DNA of 64,000 nucleotides from Avena insularis. Its lineage: Eukaryota > Streptophyta > Magnoliopsida > Poales > Poaceae. Position 1 is the first letter of the stretch; each line of letters begins with the position of its first letter. Shown in pieces: positions 34,071-46,010 of the stretch. The notes beneath the pieces are model-generated. The model was not told the origin of the DNA and did not search any database. It saw only the letters and a program-made list of their open reading frames with translations. The stretch is from NCBI GenBank assembly GCA_023614405.1, contig CM042694.1, forward strand, positions 483,883,392 through 483,947,391, read 5' to 3'. The translations under genes were made by a program, and so were the position numbers.

Positions 34071-35694
34071 TGATACATTGCAAATGTATCTATAATTTTT
34101 GATGTTCCATGCTTAGTTTTATCCACTTTCTTGTGTTTTGTTCCAACTTGGGAGTACTTTTATTATGATTTCTTGGACTAACCTATTAACAAGAGCCACA
34201 GTGCCAGTTGCCTGTTTTCTGTTGTTTTTGGTTCCAGAAAAGTCAGAAAATGAATATTCTCGGAATTGGACGGGACAAAAGCCAAAGTGCCTATTTTCTG
34301 GAAGGGATCAAGTGCCAGAATACGAGACGGAGAGGGGCCAGGGGACGGCCACACCACCTGGCCACGCGGCCAGGCCTGGCCCGCGCCAGGGGGTGGTCTG
34401 GCCGACCCTAACACCCCCTCGGCCTCTCCTTCCGCCTATAAGTTGCCCTCGGGACGAAAACCCTAAGTACCCGATCAAAAATCCACGAAAGAGTCTATAG
34501 CCGTTGTCATCTCCATCCCTAGATCGGGGGGGATCTGAAGCTCTTCCCGGCACCCTGCCGGAGAGGGGAATTCACCCTGGAGGCCTTCTTCATCACCATG
34601 CAAGCCTCCGATGTGATGTGTGAGTAGTTCATCCTTGGACTACGGATCCATGTAGTAGCTAGATGGCTGGTTTCTCCTCCTTTGTGCTTTCATGTTTAGA
34701 TCTTGTGAGCTCCGTTCATGATCAAGATCATCTATTTGTAATCCATACATGTGTTTGCGGGGATCCGATGGATATTGAGATGCTATTTCAGATTGATTAT
34801 TGATTCTATCATGTCTTTGTTATTTGAGATCTTGCATGCTTTTCGTTGTTAGTAGCTATCTTGGCCAAGTAGATGCTAGCAACTCTAAGAGTTAGTATTT
34901 ATGCTTGATAGTGGGTTCATGCCTCCGTAACTGGGAAGTGATGTAAATCTCTAAGGTACTAGATGTGATGTTGCTACTAGGGAGAAAACAACGATCTTTT
35001 GTTCATAGAACAATTGTATTGTTTACTTTACACGCAGTTCGTAAAGCAATAATCTTTTGCTTGCAACTTAATACTGGAGGGGGTTCGGATGATAACCGGA
35101 AGGTAGATTATTAGTCATAGATGCAGTTGGTTGGCGATCTATGTATTATGTTGTAATGCCCAATCAAGTCTCAAAGGAGTCAAGATGATTAGTATATGCA
35201 TGTATTGCTTTCTCGGTGTTTGCCAATTGCCCCGCGGTAATTTGTTCACCCAACATGTTATCTATCTAAGGAGAGCCACCTCTAGTGAACTATGGATCCC
35301 GGTCCTTTTCTTTACATACAATCTACAATCTTTTACTGCTTTGTGTTTACTTTCTGCAAACTTTTACTTCTTTCCATTCGATACGTTTAATCCTTTGTTT
35401 TCTGCAAAACACGGTGAGATTGACAACCTCATCGCAAGTTGGGGACAAAGTTCTGTGGTTGTGTTGTGCAGGTCTCCACGTTGCTACTAGCACCGGTAGT
35501 GCGCCCTGCCAAAGCTCAGCTAGTAACACCTTTGAGGTGTTTCCTTGCTCCTACTGGTTCGATTAAACCTTGGTTTCATAACTGAGGGAAACTTGCTGTT
35601 GTGCTCATCATACCTTCCTCTTGGGGTTCCCAACGAGCTCTACATCAATACCACGCACCAAGCACTTTTCTGGGCGCCATGTATTGAGCCATCA
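34071..35694 (+). repeat. Element E 3' LTR
   Basis: 1624 bp, same termini as the 5' copy and few differences by eye. It is followed by the target duplication GGGAT and then the Copia A RT/RNase H coding sequence. Confidence 0.88.
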
Positions 35695-35699
35695 GGGAT

Positions 35700-35909
35700 C
35701 TTATCCATTATCTCTGTTTCTTCTGCCGTAGCCGGACTTTGAGTCTTACTCAATGTCTTGCCTTGCAACATAGGTAAGAACCCCTTCTTACTTCCGTCCA
35801 TATTAAACTTCTTTAATATCTTATCAAGGTATGTACTTTGCGATAGCCCAATTAGGTGCCTTGATCTATCTCTATAGATTTTAATGCCTAATATATAAAG
35901 CTTCACCAA
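35700..35909 (-). pseudogene. Copia A RT-RNase H connection
   Basis: Minus-strand frame reading ILGIKIYRDRSRHLIGLSQS, then TYLDKILKKFNMDGSKKG, and ending at MDKIP where element E begins. This is the segment after the RT palm in Copia pol. It is one frame off from the preceding RT ORF, so a small indel lies near 35890. Confidence 0.85.
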
Positions 35910-37060
35910 GGTATTTCATCAAAAAATTGCTGTTTAGATAACTTTTAATACTATTTAAAATATCTATATCATTTCCAATCAATAATATGTCATCCACATA
36001 AAATATCAGAAATGCCACATTGCTCCCACTCACTTTCTTGTAAATACAAGCCTCTCCATAAGTTTGGACAAATCCAAACTCTTTGATCACCTCATCAAAG
36101 CGGAGATTCCAACTCTGGGGTGCTTGCTTCAGTCCATAGATGGATTGTTGAAGTTTGCATACCTTATCAGCATCCTTAGGATCGACAAAACCCTTAGATT
36201 GTATCATATACAACTCTTCTTCAATATTACCATTGAGGAATGCAGTTTTGACATCCATCTGCCATATTTCATAATCAAAATATGCAGCAATTGCTAACAT
36301 AATCCTAACCGACTTAAGCATCGCTATGGGAGAGAATGTCTCATCGTAGTCAACTCCTTAAATTTGTCGAAACCCTTTTGTGACAAGTCGAGCTTTATAG
36401 ATGGTCACATTACCATCAGCATCAGTTTTTCTTTTGAAAATCCATTTATTCTCAACGGCCTTTCGATCGTGAGGTAAGTCCACCAAGGTCCAAACCTGGT
36501 TTTCGTACATGGATTCCATCTCGGATTTCATGGCTTCTAGCCATTTGTTGGAATCCGGGCTCATCATCGCTTCTTCATACGTCGCAGGGTCATCTATTTC
36601 ATCAATCATGAAATTCATAACAGGATTGTCGTACAGTTCAGGAGTTGTGCGTGTCCTGCTTGACCTGCGAGCTTCGGTAGTGTCCTCTTTCAGAGTTTCA
36701 TGATCAATATCATTAGCTCTCTCTTCATTAGGTGAAGTCAACTCCGAAACAACTTCCGGTGCTGCACTACTCGCCATTTCATGAAGAGAAGATTCAATAA
36801 CCTCTTCGAGTTCTACCTTCCGACTACTCACACCTTTCACGAGAAACTCCTTCTCAAGAAAGGATCCATTCTTGGCAACAAAAACCTTGCTCTCGGATCT
36901 ATGATAGAAGGTATACCCAATCGTTTCCTTAGGGTATCCTATGAAGACGCATTTTCCCGCTTTGGGTTCGAGTTTATCCGGCTGAAGTTTCTTCACATAA
37001 ACATCGCATCCCCAAACTTTAAGAAATGTCAGCTTAGGTTTATCTCCAAACCATAATTCA
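35881..37060 (-). pseudogene. pol: Copia A integrase C-terminus and reverse transcriptase
   Basis: Starts near VWGCDVYVKKLQPDKLEPKA and KCVFIGYPKETIGYTFY (integrase C-terminal GKGY-like region). After a variable acidic linker comes RT_2: NKWLEAMKSEMESMYENQVW, then ENKWIFKRKTDADGNV, YKARLVTKGFRQ. A TAA at 36358-36360, probably from CAA, follows. The same frame goes on with MDVKTAFLNGNIEEELYM (catalytic Asp), SIYGLKQAPQSW and FYVDDILLIGND (YVDD active site), ending at 35881 after a frameshift. It is near-intact and would polymerise DNA from the element RNA. Confidence 0.88.
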
Positions 37061-37082
37061 TACGGTGTCGATTCAAAAGATT

Positions 37083-37505
37083 AGATGGTGCCCGATTTAA
37101 AGTGAATGCAGCGGTTTCCAGTGCATAACCCCAAAATGACAGTGGCAAGTCAATCAAAGACATCATAGATCAAACCATATCTAATAAAGTATGATTACGA
37201 CGTTCCGACACACCATTACATTGTGGTGTTCCGGTAGGCGTGAGTTGTGAAACTATTCCACAGTCTTTCATATGTGTGCTAAACTCGTAACTAAGATACT
37301 CTCCTCGACGGCCGGGCCACAGAAATTTGATCTTTCTGTTACGATGATTTTCCACTTCATTCTGAAATTCCTTGAACTTTTTAAAGGTTTCAGACTTATG
37401 TTTCATCAAATAGATATACCCGTATCTACTGAAATCATCCGTGAAAGTAACAAAATAACGATATCCACCTCGCGCCGACACACTCATTGGTCCACACACA
37501 CACAC
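37083..37505 (-). pseudogene. Copia A integrase core
   Basis: Reads GGYRYFVTFTDDFSRYGYIY (first catalytic Asp), then KIKFLWPGRRGEYLSYEFST and GTPQCNGVSERRNHTLLDMV (catalytic Glu). The usual RSDRGGEY is replaced by GRRGEY, so the second catalytic Asp is lost. A TGA at 37170, probably from CGA, follows LLDMV. The 5' edge is shifted against the preceding ORF by a (GT)n expansion (complement of 37493-37505). Beyond 37170 the frame continues LPLSFWGYALETAAFTLNRA before another shift near 37080. Confidence 0.85.
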
Positions 37506-38918
37506 CAGTATGTATGATTTCCAATAAATCTGTCGCGCGTTCCATTGAACCAGAAAACGGCGTTCTAGTCATCTTTCCCATAAGGCATGACTCACATGTA
37601 TCAAATGATTCAAAATCAAGTGATTCCAAAAGTCCATCGAAATGGAGTTTCTTCATGCGTTTAACACCAATATGATCTAGACGACAGTGCCACATGTATG
37701 CAGATATATCATTATCAAGTTTAATCCTTTTAGCATCAACATAATGAATATGTGTAATACTACTATCGAGATCAGATTTAAAGGAATAACCACTTCGCAT
37801 CACACACGATCCGGATACAATGTTCATGCTCAGTGCAGGCACTAAATAATTATTATTTAGATTTATCACTAATCCTGATGGCATATGGAGAGGCAGCGTT
37901 CTAACGGCGATCACATCAACTCTTGATCCATTGCTGACCCGCATCGTGACCTCATCCCTTGCTAGCTGTCGCTTGTTCCGCAGCCCCTGAATCGAGTTAC
38001 ATATATTAGCAACCGATCCCGTATCAAATACCCAGGTGCTACTGCAAGTACTAGTCAAGTACACATCAATAACATGTATATCACATATACCTTTGTTTGC
38101 CTTGTCGTCCTTCTTGTCCGCCAAATACTTGGGGCAGTTGCGCTTCCAATGGCCAGTCCCCTTGCAATAGTAGCACTCGGTATCATACTTAGGGCCAGCT
38201 CGGGATTTCTTTTTAGGTGCGGCAACATATTTGTCGCCCTTCTTTCCCTTCTTCTTGCCTTTCTTGTCCTTCTTGAAACCGGTGGTCTTATTGATCATCA
38301 ACACTTGATGTTCTTTCCTAATCTCCACTTCTGCAGTCTTAAGCATTGTCAGAAGCTCGGGAAGAGACTTCTTTATGCCCTGCATGTTATAGTTCATAAT
38401 GAAGCTCTTGTAGCTAGGTGGCAGAGATTGGAGAACATGATGTATGCCTAAGTCAATGGGAATCGTTATTCCCAAGGACACAAGTTTATCGGCGTACCCA
38501 AACATTTTGAGTACATGCTCACTAACAGAGTTGTTCTCCTCCATCATGCAGCTAAAGAACTTTTCATAAGCATTATAACTCTCTACGGCAGCATGGGTAT
38601 CAAAAATCATTTTCAATTCTCCCATGGTATCAAAGGCATTGCCATTTTCGAAACGCTTTCGAAGTTCTGGCTCTAGCCCATATAGTATGCCATAATGCAA
38701 TAAGTTGTGGTCCTCCTGACGAGTTATATAGACATTTTTTCCTCGTCAGGGGCATCGGGAGCTGGTGGGGGGACTAGCGGCGCCTCTAGCACATATTGCT
38801 TTTGTGCAGCAGTGAGGAGAATCCTCAAATTCATAGCCCAGTTGGTGAAGTTGCTACCGTTCGCAGCAAGTTTCTCTTTCTCCATGAACACATTGAAATT
38901 AAAAGCAGGTAGTGCCAT
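37435..38918 (-). pseudogene. gag: Copia A gag-protease-preintegrase
   Basis: ATG at 38918: MALPAFNFNVFMEKEKLAAN, then GSNFTNWAMNLRILLTAAQK. A one-base loss in a run of A (about 38737-38742) shifts frame, and the rest is open from 38700. It carries the UBN2 capsid part (MMEENNSVSEHVLKMFGYAD, LPPSYKSFIMNYNM), a Lys-rich stretch, a complete CCHC knuckle CYYCKGTGHWKRNC near 38155, the protease motif WVFDTGSVANICNS near 38020, and the pre-integrase motif MWHCRLDHIGVKRMKKLHFD near 37690. The final residues past IIHTGV are out of frame. The product would be capsid, nucleocapsid and maturation protease. Confidence 0.88.
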
Positions 38919-39979
38919 CTACAACAGAATTTGTAAAGTTTATTTAGACTAAGTTTATGATAGATTGAGTTCAACTAATCCAAATTACTAATGAACTCCC
39001 ACTCAAAAATGACATCCCTCGTGTTTTTTTGGTGATTACATGAACCAAATCCACTACACCAAGTCCGATCATCACGTGAGTCGGTGTAGCTTCAAATGCG
39101 AGCATCTATATGGGCATCATATCAACTATATGACTCATGCTTAACCTTTCGGTCCGTGTCCCGAGTCCATGTCTGTACATGCTAGGCTCACCAAGTAAGA
39201 ACCTTAGTATTCGCGTGTGTAAAACTGTCTTACACCCGTTGTATGAAAGCGTGGAGTCGAGTACACCTGATCATCACGTGATGTCTCAAAACACAATCCA
39301 TAGAATGGTGCATACTCAAGGAAGAACACATTTTATCTTGATATCTAAATGAGGGATCATCTTACAATGCTACTATAAGCGCCAAACTAGCAGTATAAGA
39401 TGTAAACATCTAATGTGTAAAGTGAGATGATATGGTACATGCATTTGATCTCTATCATTTGCATCGTGGTATGATCTCTATTATTCCTTTGTGTGTAAGT
39501 CCAAGGTCTATGGAACTTACACATTAAGTGCGTTGTAAGAGTATCTACCATACATCTACTTACAACATTACCATATCAATACACTAGCCCAGCAACGATC
39601 TAAACTAGACGCCTCTAATTTATCCATTGCAAGTTTTACGTGGCTTAGGGCTTTCAGAGATAGAACCGGTCTTACCTACGAACATGGAACCACAACGAGG
39701 ATAACCAAGTTATTAGCAACTCGTTGTAAATCAGATATGGACTATAGTAGGAGAGACAGACACCCGCCAGCCACTTATGTAAAACTAGTTGCATGTCGGT
39801 CGTGGAACCGGTCTCATGTACGATGACATGTAAGGTTGGTCTGGGCCGCTTCATCCCACTATGCCACCAATATCCAAAATACATGAAAGAAGCAATAACA
39901 TGATCATCATCGCCCACATATAAACATATGTGTACTACCCGTGCAAAGCACCTGCGCATAGATCAGGCTCTGATACTAC
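38919..39979 (-). other. Copia A leader and primer-binding site
   Basis: Untranslated leader between right LTR and gag. The primer site, complement of CTCTGATACTAC at 39968-39979, matches initiator tRNA-Met with a substitution and abuts the LTR. The leader resembles those of B and C (repeated CGATCATCACGTGATG-type words), so the three elements are relatives. No gene. Confidence 0.75.
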
Positions 39980-40205
39980 TGTTGGGTTCGCAACATAGAA
40001 AATAAAAAATTTCCTACGATGAGAACTATACGCCAAGATATATCTACTAGATACAAGCAACGGGTGGACAACAGAGTTTTGTTAACGATTTGGAACTCGT
40101 GGATGATGTAGTCGTACGCTTGCCGATCTCAAGATCGTGTGGAAGTCCTAGCGCCACAAATCAGCGGAAGCAGCAACTCCTTCCAGACGCAAGGCCACCG
40201 GGAAC
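39980..40205 (-). repeat. Copia A right LTR, segment 1
   Basis: TGTTGGGTTCGCAACATAG onward. Compared with the left LTR it lacks about 40 bp near 40068 and a block near 40165, so the right copy has suffered internal deletions. It ends at the GGAAC target (40201-40205) of Copia B. Confidence 0.85.
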
Positions 40206-42041
40206 TGATGGGTTTCACAGCATAGTAAATCAAAATTTTCTACGGAAGCGAACAGAAGGAAACCCAAGATCTAATCTAGGATATGCAAACAACGAGAGAG
40301 ATTGGATTAGATCTTCATACCCTTGAAGATTCGCACAGCGGAACGTTCGTCGGAACGTGGGTGATGTAGTCGTACTCGCTTCTCCTCCTCGCGATCCGAT
40401 CCGATCTAGCACCACAAGTGGTGGTGCCTCCGTGAGATGCACACGTGCAGCACCTCGACGTCTCCTCCTTCCTCGGACCAGCGAGTATGGTGGAGAGATG
40501 GATTGGATCTATAGCACGACGACGTGGTGTATATGGTGGAGAATTTCTGCCGCAGGGCTTCGCCTACAAACAGTCGGGAGGGAGAGTGGAAGGGCAGCAG
40601 GGCAACTGGGTTTGGAGGAAGTTGTAAGAGGTTGTGAGAGGGGGCGCACCAGCCCTCTATATATAGAGGGGGGTGCGGCCAGCCCTAGCCTCTCCTCCAA
40701 GCCTATCTCTAGTTTAAACAATTTAAACTCTCCCTTATCTAGAAATCCTATCTTATCTTATCTCTAGTTTAAACGATTTAAACTTATCCAGGATCGGCTG
40801 GGCCCTATGGGGCCTTGTGCCCCTGGACCAATGCGGCCAGGACACTCCCTCATAGGTTCATGCCCTCCCCGGAAGGTGGGACCACGTTGGCCCCTTCCGA
40901 AGGTTCTAGAAGCTTCCGTACAATACCGATTAATCCAAACAATTCAACTCCAAACACCGCCTTTATATGAATCTTATTCTCGACCATTCGAACCTCTCGT
41001 GATATCCCGGATCCCATCCGAGACTCGAACAAAAACTCATAAACCAAATATCCAATCTATCCTAGCCGAGACACGTTAAGTGTGTGACCTAGGTTCGAGA
41101 ATATGCGCATACATGATCTTCTATCAATAATCAACAAAGGGTCCGCACCCATATTGACTCCCACACATTCATCGATGATCATATCGGATGAACCACGATG
41201 CCAGGATTCAATCAATCCCATATATATATTCCCTCGTCTCGCGATATTTTACTTGCCCGAGATTCGATCGTCGGTACCGTCATACCTAGTTCAATCTCAT
41301 TCACAGAAGTACTTTACTCGTTCCGTAATCCGATATCACTTTGTGATTAACTCCTTAACCACATGCTTGCAAGCGGTGTTGATATCGACACCGAAAGTGG
41401 GCCTGAAGTATATCTCTCCAACTTGGGAGGACAAATCCCATCTCGATACATACAACCCAACAGATACTTTCCGATCACCGAGAGACACCTTTATGATCAC
41501 CTCTCATAGGATGACGTTTGATGACCTCAAAGCTTTGTTCCGATACCAGGGAGTTGCATTATCTCATGGTCTAAGGAATACAATATTTGACATAGGAAAA
41601 GCTTCGCAAAGATGAACACAATGACACGATCTAATTGCTTCGCTTAGTTTGGGTCATCACCATATCATTCTCCAATGATATGATCTCATTATCAATTGAC
41701 AACTCATGTCTATGGTTAGGAAACCTTAACCATCATTGATCAATGATCTAGTCCATAGAGGCGTACTAGGGACACGGTGTTGTTCACAAACCACATATCA
41801 TTCTCCAATGATATGATCTCATTATCAATTGACAACTCATGTCTATGGTTAGGAAACCTTAACCATCATTGATCAATGATCTAGTCCATAGAGGCGTACT
41901 AGGGACACGGTGTTGTTCACAAACCACACAAGTATTAATGTTTCCGCTTAATACAATTCTAGCATGGAATATAAACTTTATCATGAACAAGAATTATAAT
42001 AATAACATCTTTATTATTGCCTCTAGGGCATAATTCCAACA
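40206..42041 (-). repeat. Copia B left LTR (3' LTR)
   Basis: 1836 bp. Palindromic TATA region CTCTATATATAGAG at 40665-40678. It contains the tandem duplication at 41661-41926 and many small gaps relative to the right LTR, for example around 40925-41000. Confidence 0.85.
41661..41926. repeat. 133-bp tandem duplication inside Copia B left LTR
   Basis: Units 41661-41793 and 41794-41926, both starting CATATCATTCTCC and ending CACAAACCA, are identical by eye. The right LTR (about 48698-48830) has one unit. Since LTRs are made identical at insertion, the duplication postdates it. The edges share only CA, so replication slippage or end joining is likely. Confidence 0.9.
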
Positions 42042-42069
42042 GTCTCCCACTTGCACTAGAGTCAATAAT

Positions 42070-42948
42070 CTAGTTTACATTTGGCAACAATCTCACACCC
42101 ATGGCACTGAGGTGCTGATCATGTTTTACACGTGGAAGAGGTTTAGTCAATGGATCTGCGACATTCAGATCTGTATGTACTTTGCTGATCTTCAGATCTC
42201 CATCTGCTATATAATCTCGGATTATATGAAACTTGCGGTTGATATGCTTGGTCTTTGGATGATATCTTGGTTCCTTAGCGAGTGCTATGGCGCCAATGTT
42301 GTCACACAATATCGACAGTGGGTCCAATGCACTTGGAACCACGCCAAGCTCAGTGATGAAGTTTCTGATCCAAACTCCTTCACTTGACGCTTCTGCAGCA
42401 GCCATGTATTCCGCTTTCATCAGAGATCCCGCGATCACGCTTTGCTTGCAGCTTGTCCAGCTCACAGCTCCTCCATTCAAAATATACACGTATCCTATCT
42501 GAGATTTAGAATCATCCTTGTCGGTGTCGAAACTAGCATCGACGTAACCTTTTACGACGAGCTGTTCATCACCCCCATAGACTAAGAACATTTCTTTAGT
42601 CCTATTTAGGTACCTTAGGATGTTCTTCACGGCTGTCCAGTGTTCCACTCCTGGATCACTTTGATATCTGCTCGTCAAACTAAGAGCATTGGACACATCC
42701 GGTCTAGTACACAGCATGGAATACATGATGGAACCTATGGCCGAGGCATAAGGCACTTTGCTCATAGCTTCCCTATCACTTACCGTAGCTGGACACTGAG
42801 CCCTTCTCAATATCTTACCTGACAACATAGGCACTGAACCTTTCAATGCTTTATCCATTCTGAACCTTTTCAGAACTTTGTCTAGGTATGTACTCTGGCT
42901 TAAAGCTATCAGGCGTCTTTGTCTATCTCTATAGATTTTGATGCCCAA
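42070..42948 (-). pseudogene. Copia B RNase H and RT end, open over 292 codons
   Basis: MGIKIYRDRQRRLIALSQST to the natural C-terminus. The RNase H has KGYVDASFDTDKDDSKSQIG (Asp), KQSVIAGSLMKAEYMAAAEA (Glu, with the usual STxAEY partly changed), LSILCDNIGAIALAKEPRYH (Asp) and KVHTDLNVADPLTKPLP. This is the one well-preserved block of B and shows the complete end that A has lost. Upstream the frame is lost against the RT ORF at 42955, so it cannot be made as part of pol. Confidence 0.88.
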
Positions 42949-42960
42949 TATATAAGCAGC

Positions 42961-43584
42961 TTAACCTAGGTCTTTCATTGAAAAACACTTGTTAAAATAA
43001 CTCTTAACATCGTTAAGCATGTTGATGTCATTTCCAATAATCAATATGTCATCCACATATAGTACCAGAAACGTCACCGAGCTCCCACTCACTTTCTTGT
43101 AGATGCAAGCTTCGTAGCAATTTGGAACAAATCCAAAGCTCTTGATCACTTGATCAAAACAAAGGTTCCAACTCCGAGATGCTTGCTTCAGTCCATAAAT
43201 GGAACGCTGAAGTTTGCATACTTTATCAGCATCCTTAGGATCGACAAAACCTTCGGGTTGCATCATATACAACTCTTCATCAATGTTTCCATTGAGGAAA
43301 GCAGTCTTGACATCCATTTGCCATATTTCATAATCATGAAATGCAGCAATTGCTAATAAAATCCGAATGGACTTAAACATCGCTACGGGAGAGAAAGTCT
43401 CATCGTAGTCAACACCTTGAACTTGTCGAAAACCCTTCGCAACAAGCCGTGCTTTATAGACGGTAACATTACCATCCGCCCGCTTTCTTCTTGAAGATCC
43501 ATTTGCACTCAACGGCCTTCGGCCGCTAGGAGGGTCCACCAAAGTCCATACTTGGTTTTCGCCATGGATCCCAATGGATTTCAT
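42961..43584 (-). pseudogene. pol: Copia B reverse transcriptase
   Basis: Reads GENQVWTLVDPPSGRRPLSA, YKARLVAKGFRQVQGVDYDE, MDVKTAFLNGNIDEELYMMQ (catalytic Asp), SIYGLKQASRSW and LYVDDILIIGND (active site). It ends KCFSMKDLG followed by a stop created by a small shift. The N-terminal part has lost several bases around ENKWIFKRK, so that motif is no longer readable. The palm itself is intact. Confidence 0.88.
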
Positions 43585-44351
43585 GGCTTCTAGCCATTTC
43601 TCGAGTCTGGGCTCATCATCGCTTCCTCATAGTTCGTAGGTTCACTGCCTTCTACTAACAAGACAGTCAAGACAGGTTGCCGTACCACTCAGAGAGGGCA
43701 CGCGACCTTGTCGACTGGCGACGCTCAAGAGCAGCATCGTCCAAGCTTCATGATCCTTGTCATTAGCTTCCTCTATTGTTGGTGCAAAGTGCTTTGGAAC
43801 AATTTCAGGTGCTGTGCTACTCTCCAATTCAAGAGAAGGTTCAACAACCTCGTCTAGCTCTACTTTCCTCCCACTCACTTCTTTCGAGAGAAACTCCTTC
43901 TCAAGAAAGGAACCGTTCTTGGCGACAAACACTTTGCCTTCGGTTCTGCGGATAGAAGGTATACCCAATAGTTTCCTTAGGGTATCCTATGAAGACGCAT
44001 TTCTCCGCTTTGGGTTCGAGCTTGTCCGCATCAACTTCTTGACGAAGCTTCAGATCCCCAAACTTTAAGAAACGACAACTTAGGTTTAGCACCAAACCAC
44101 AGTTCATACGGTGTCGTCTCAACGGATTTAGATGGAGCCCTATTTAAAGTGAATGCAGCGGTTTCTAATGCATAACCCCAAAATGATAACGGCAAATCAG
44201 TAAGAGACATCATCGATCGGACCATATCTAATAGGGTTCGATTCCGCTCAGACACACCATTGCTACTGTGGTGTTCCGGTGGCGTGAGTTGTGAAACGAT
44301 TCCACTTGCTTTGAGATGCGTGAGAAAATCATAACTCAAATATTCGCCCAC
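43585..44351 (-). pseudogene. Copia B integrase core end, C-terminus and linker
   Basis: Two frames. 44351-44031 reads GEYLSYDFLTHLKASGIVSQ, NGVSERNRTLLDMV (catalytic Glu) and LPLSFWGYALETAAFTLNRA to KPKLSFLKVWG. 44122-43642 covers KCVFIGYPKETIGYTFYP and the acidic linker toward RT. The RSDRGGEY motif with the second catalytic Asp is destroyed by small deletions near 44350. The element is non-functional. Confidence 0.8.
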
Positions 44352-44469
44352 GATCGGATCGTAGAAACTTAATCTTCATTACGATGGTTCTCCACTTCAT
44401 TCTGAAATTCTTTGAACTTTTCAAACGTTTCAGATTTATGTTTCATTAAATATATATACCCATATCTAC

Positions 44470-44961
44470 TTAAGTCATCGGTAAAAGTGAGAAAATAGCG
44501 ATATCCACCGCGTCGAAACACTCATCGGTCCGCATACATCGGTATGTATGATTTCCAACAAGTCCGTTGCTCGCTCCATCATACCGAGAACGGGTGTTGA
44601 TCAGCTTGCCCTTGAGGCATGGTTCGCATGTGTCAAATGATTCAAAATCAAGAGACTCCAAAAGTCCATCAGAATGGAGTTTCTTCATGCGCTTTACACC
44701 AATATGACCTAGACGACAGTGCCACAAATAAGTAGTATTATCACTATCTACTTTGCATCTCTTAGCCTCAATGTTATGGATGTGTGTTTCATCCCTTTCG
44801 AGATTTAGAAGAAATAAACCATTCACAAGAGGTGCATGACCATAAAAGATGTTACTCATATAAATAGAACAACCATTATTCTCCGATTTAAATGAATAAC
44901 CGTCTTGCAATAAACACGATCCAGAAATAATGTTCATGCTCAACGCAGAACATAATAACAT
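44470..44961 (-). pseudogene. Copia B preintegrase region
   Basis: Reads SMNIISGSCLLQDGYSFKSE, then LWHCRLGHIGVKRMKKLHSD (the gag_pre-integrs HCxxHxG motif) and FESFDTCEPCLKGKL. It runs out of frame before the first integrase Asp motif. The frame upstream to the protease is lost near 44961. Confidence 0.82.
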
Positions 44962-45057
44962 TTATTAAGGTTTAAAACTAATCCCGAAGGTAAAACTAAG
45001 GAGAGCGTACGGCCATCACATCAACTCTTGATCCGTTGCAACGCCAAGATCGTCACC

Positions 45058-46010
45058 TCATCCCTCGCAAGCCGCGTCTATTCCGTAGCTGCTTCGAGTT
45101 ACAAATATTAGCAACCGAACCGTATCAAATACCCGTGCACTACAACGAGGGCTAGTAAGGAAAACATCAATAACATGTATATCAAATATACCTTTGATGG
45201 TGCCAGCCTTCTTGTCCGCTAAGTACTTGACATTGCGCCCAAAGTGACCCGTGTCCTTGCAATAGAAGCACTCAGTGTCCGGCTTAGGACCAGACTTGAG
45301 CTTCTTCTCAGCAGGGGCATTGCGCTTGCCGCCGCCCTTCTTGAAGGGCTTCTTTGCACCTTTACCTTTCTTAAAGGAGGGCTTGTTGACCATCAACACA
45401 TGATTATCCTTTTTGATGTCCACCTCCGCAGCCTTCAGCTTTGCGAAGAGCTCGGTGATCGACGATGCAACCAATCTGATTATGAGTCACTACAAAACTT
45501 TTGTAGCCGGGAGGGAGTGATTGCAGAACCTGTCAATCTTGAGCTCCTCCGAATCTTGCAGTCCAGTTGCTCAAGGCGTTGAGTGTAGCCCGACATCTTA
45601 ATGGCGTGCTCACTAACGGAACTCCCTTCCTCCATCTTGCGCTTAAAGAACTTCGGAGATCTCATATCTCTCGAACGGGCCTGAGTCTGAAACATGGTTT
45701 TCAGCTCCTCGAGAATCTCAAAGGGCCCGGGATAGTTTTCAAAACGATTTTGAAGTTCCGGTTCCATAGAAAACAACATGGTGCTCTTAATCACACCATA
45801 ATCATCTTCGCGTGACTGATATACAGCTTTCTCATCAGCCGGCGCAGTTGCAGCAGGGGGGTTACCTAACGCTTTCTCAAGGACATAGTCCCTTTGTCCG
45901 CCAGACAGAATGATTCTTAGATTGCGGAACCAGTTGGTGAAGTTAGACCCATTGTTTCTAAGCTTTTCTTTCTCAGCAAAAACGTTGAAGTTGAAGTTGG
46001 ACTTGGCCAT
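45058..46010 (-). pseudogene. gag: Copia B gag-protease
   Basis: ATG at 46010: MAKSNFNFNVFAEKEKLRNN, GSNFTNWFRNLRIILSGGQR, then KRKMEEGSSVSEHAIKMSGY. A stop follows at 45480. A second frame from 45474 has the Lys-rich stretch and a broken zinc knuckle, CFYCKDTGHFGRN, whose last Cys is lost to a small deletion. The protease motif is reduced to VFDTVRLLIF, since the bases for GS-ANIC were dropped. It compares directly with the better copy in A. Confidence 0.85.

Larger units (their letters stand above)
28817..35694 (+). mobile_element. Element E: Athila-like non-autonomous LTR element with a single unknown ORF
   Basis: 6878 bp with LTRs of 1630 and 1624 bp starting TGATACATTGCAAATG and ending GAGCCATCA. 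TSD is GGGAT at 28812-28816 and 35695-35699, which restores the Copia A frame when removed. The primer site at 30457-30474 (TGGTGCCGTTGCTGGGGA) matches the tRNA-Asp-type site of Athila elements with two C-to-T changes. The internal region shares its leader and 3' non-coding part with element F. It lacks gag, protease and pol and has only the ORF at 30678. It must be mobilised by another element's proteins. Confidence 0.88.

Noticed and set aside
41661..41926. Considered as a possible CRISPR-like or satellite array
   Set aside because: Only two adjacent identical units without spacers, confined to one LTR: a simple tandem duplication.
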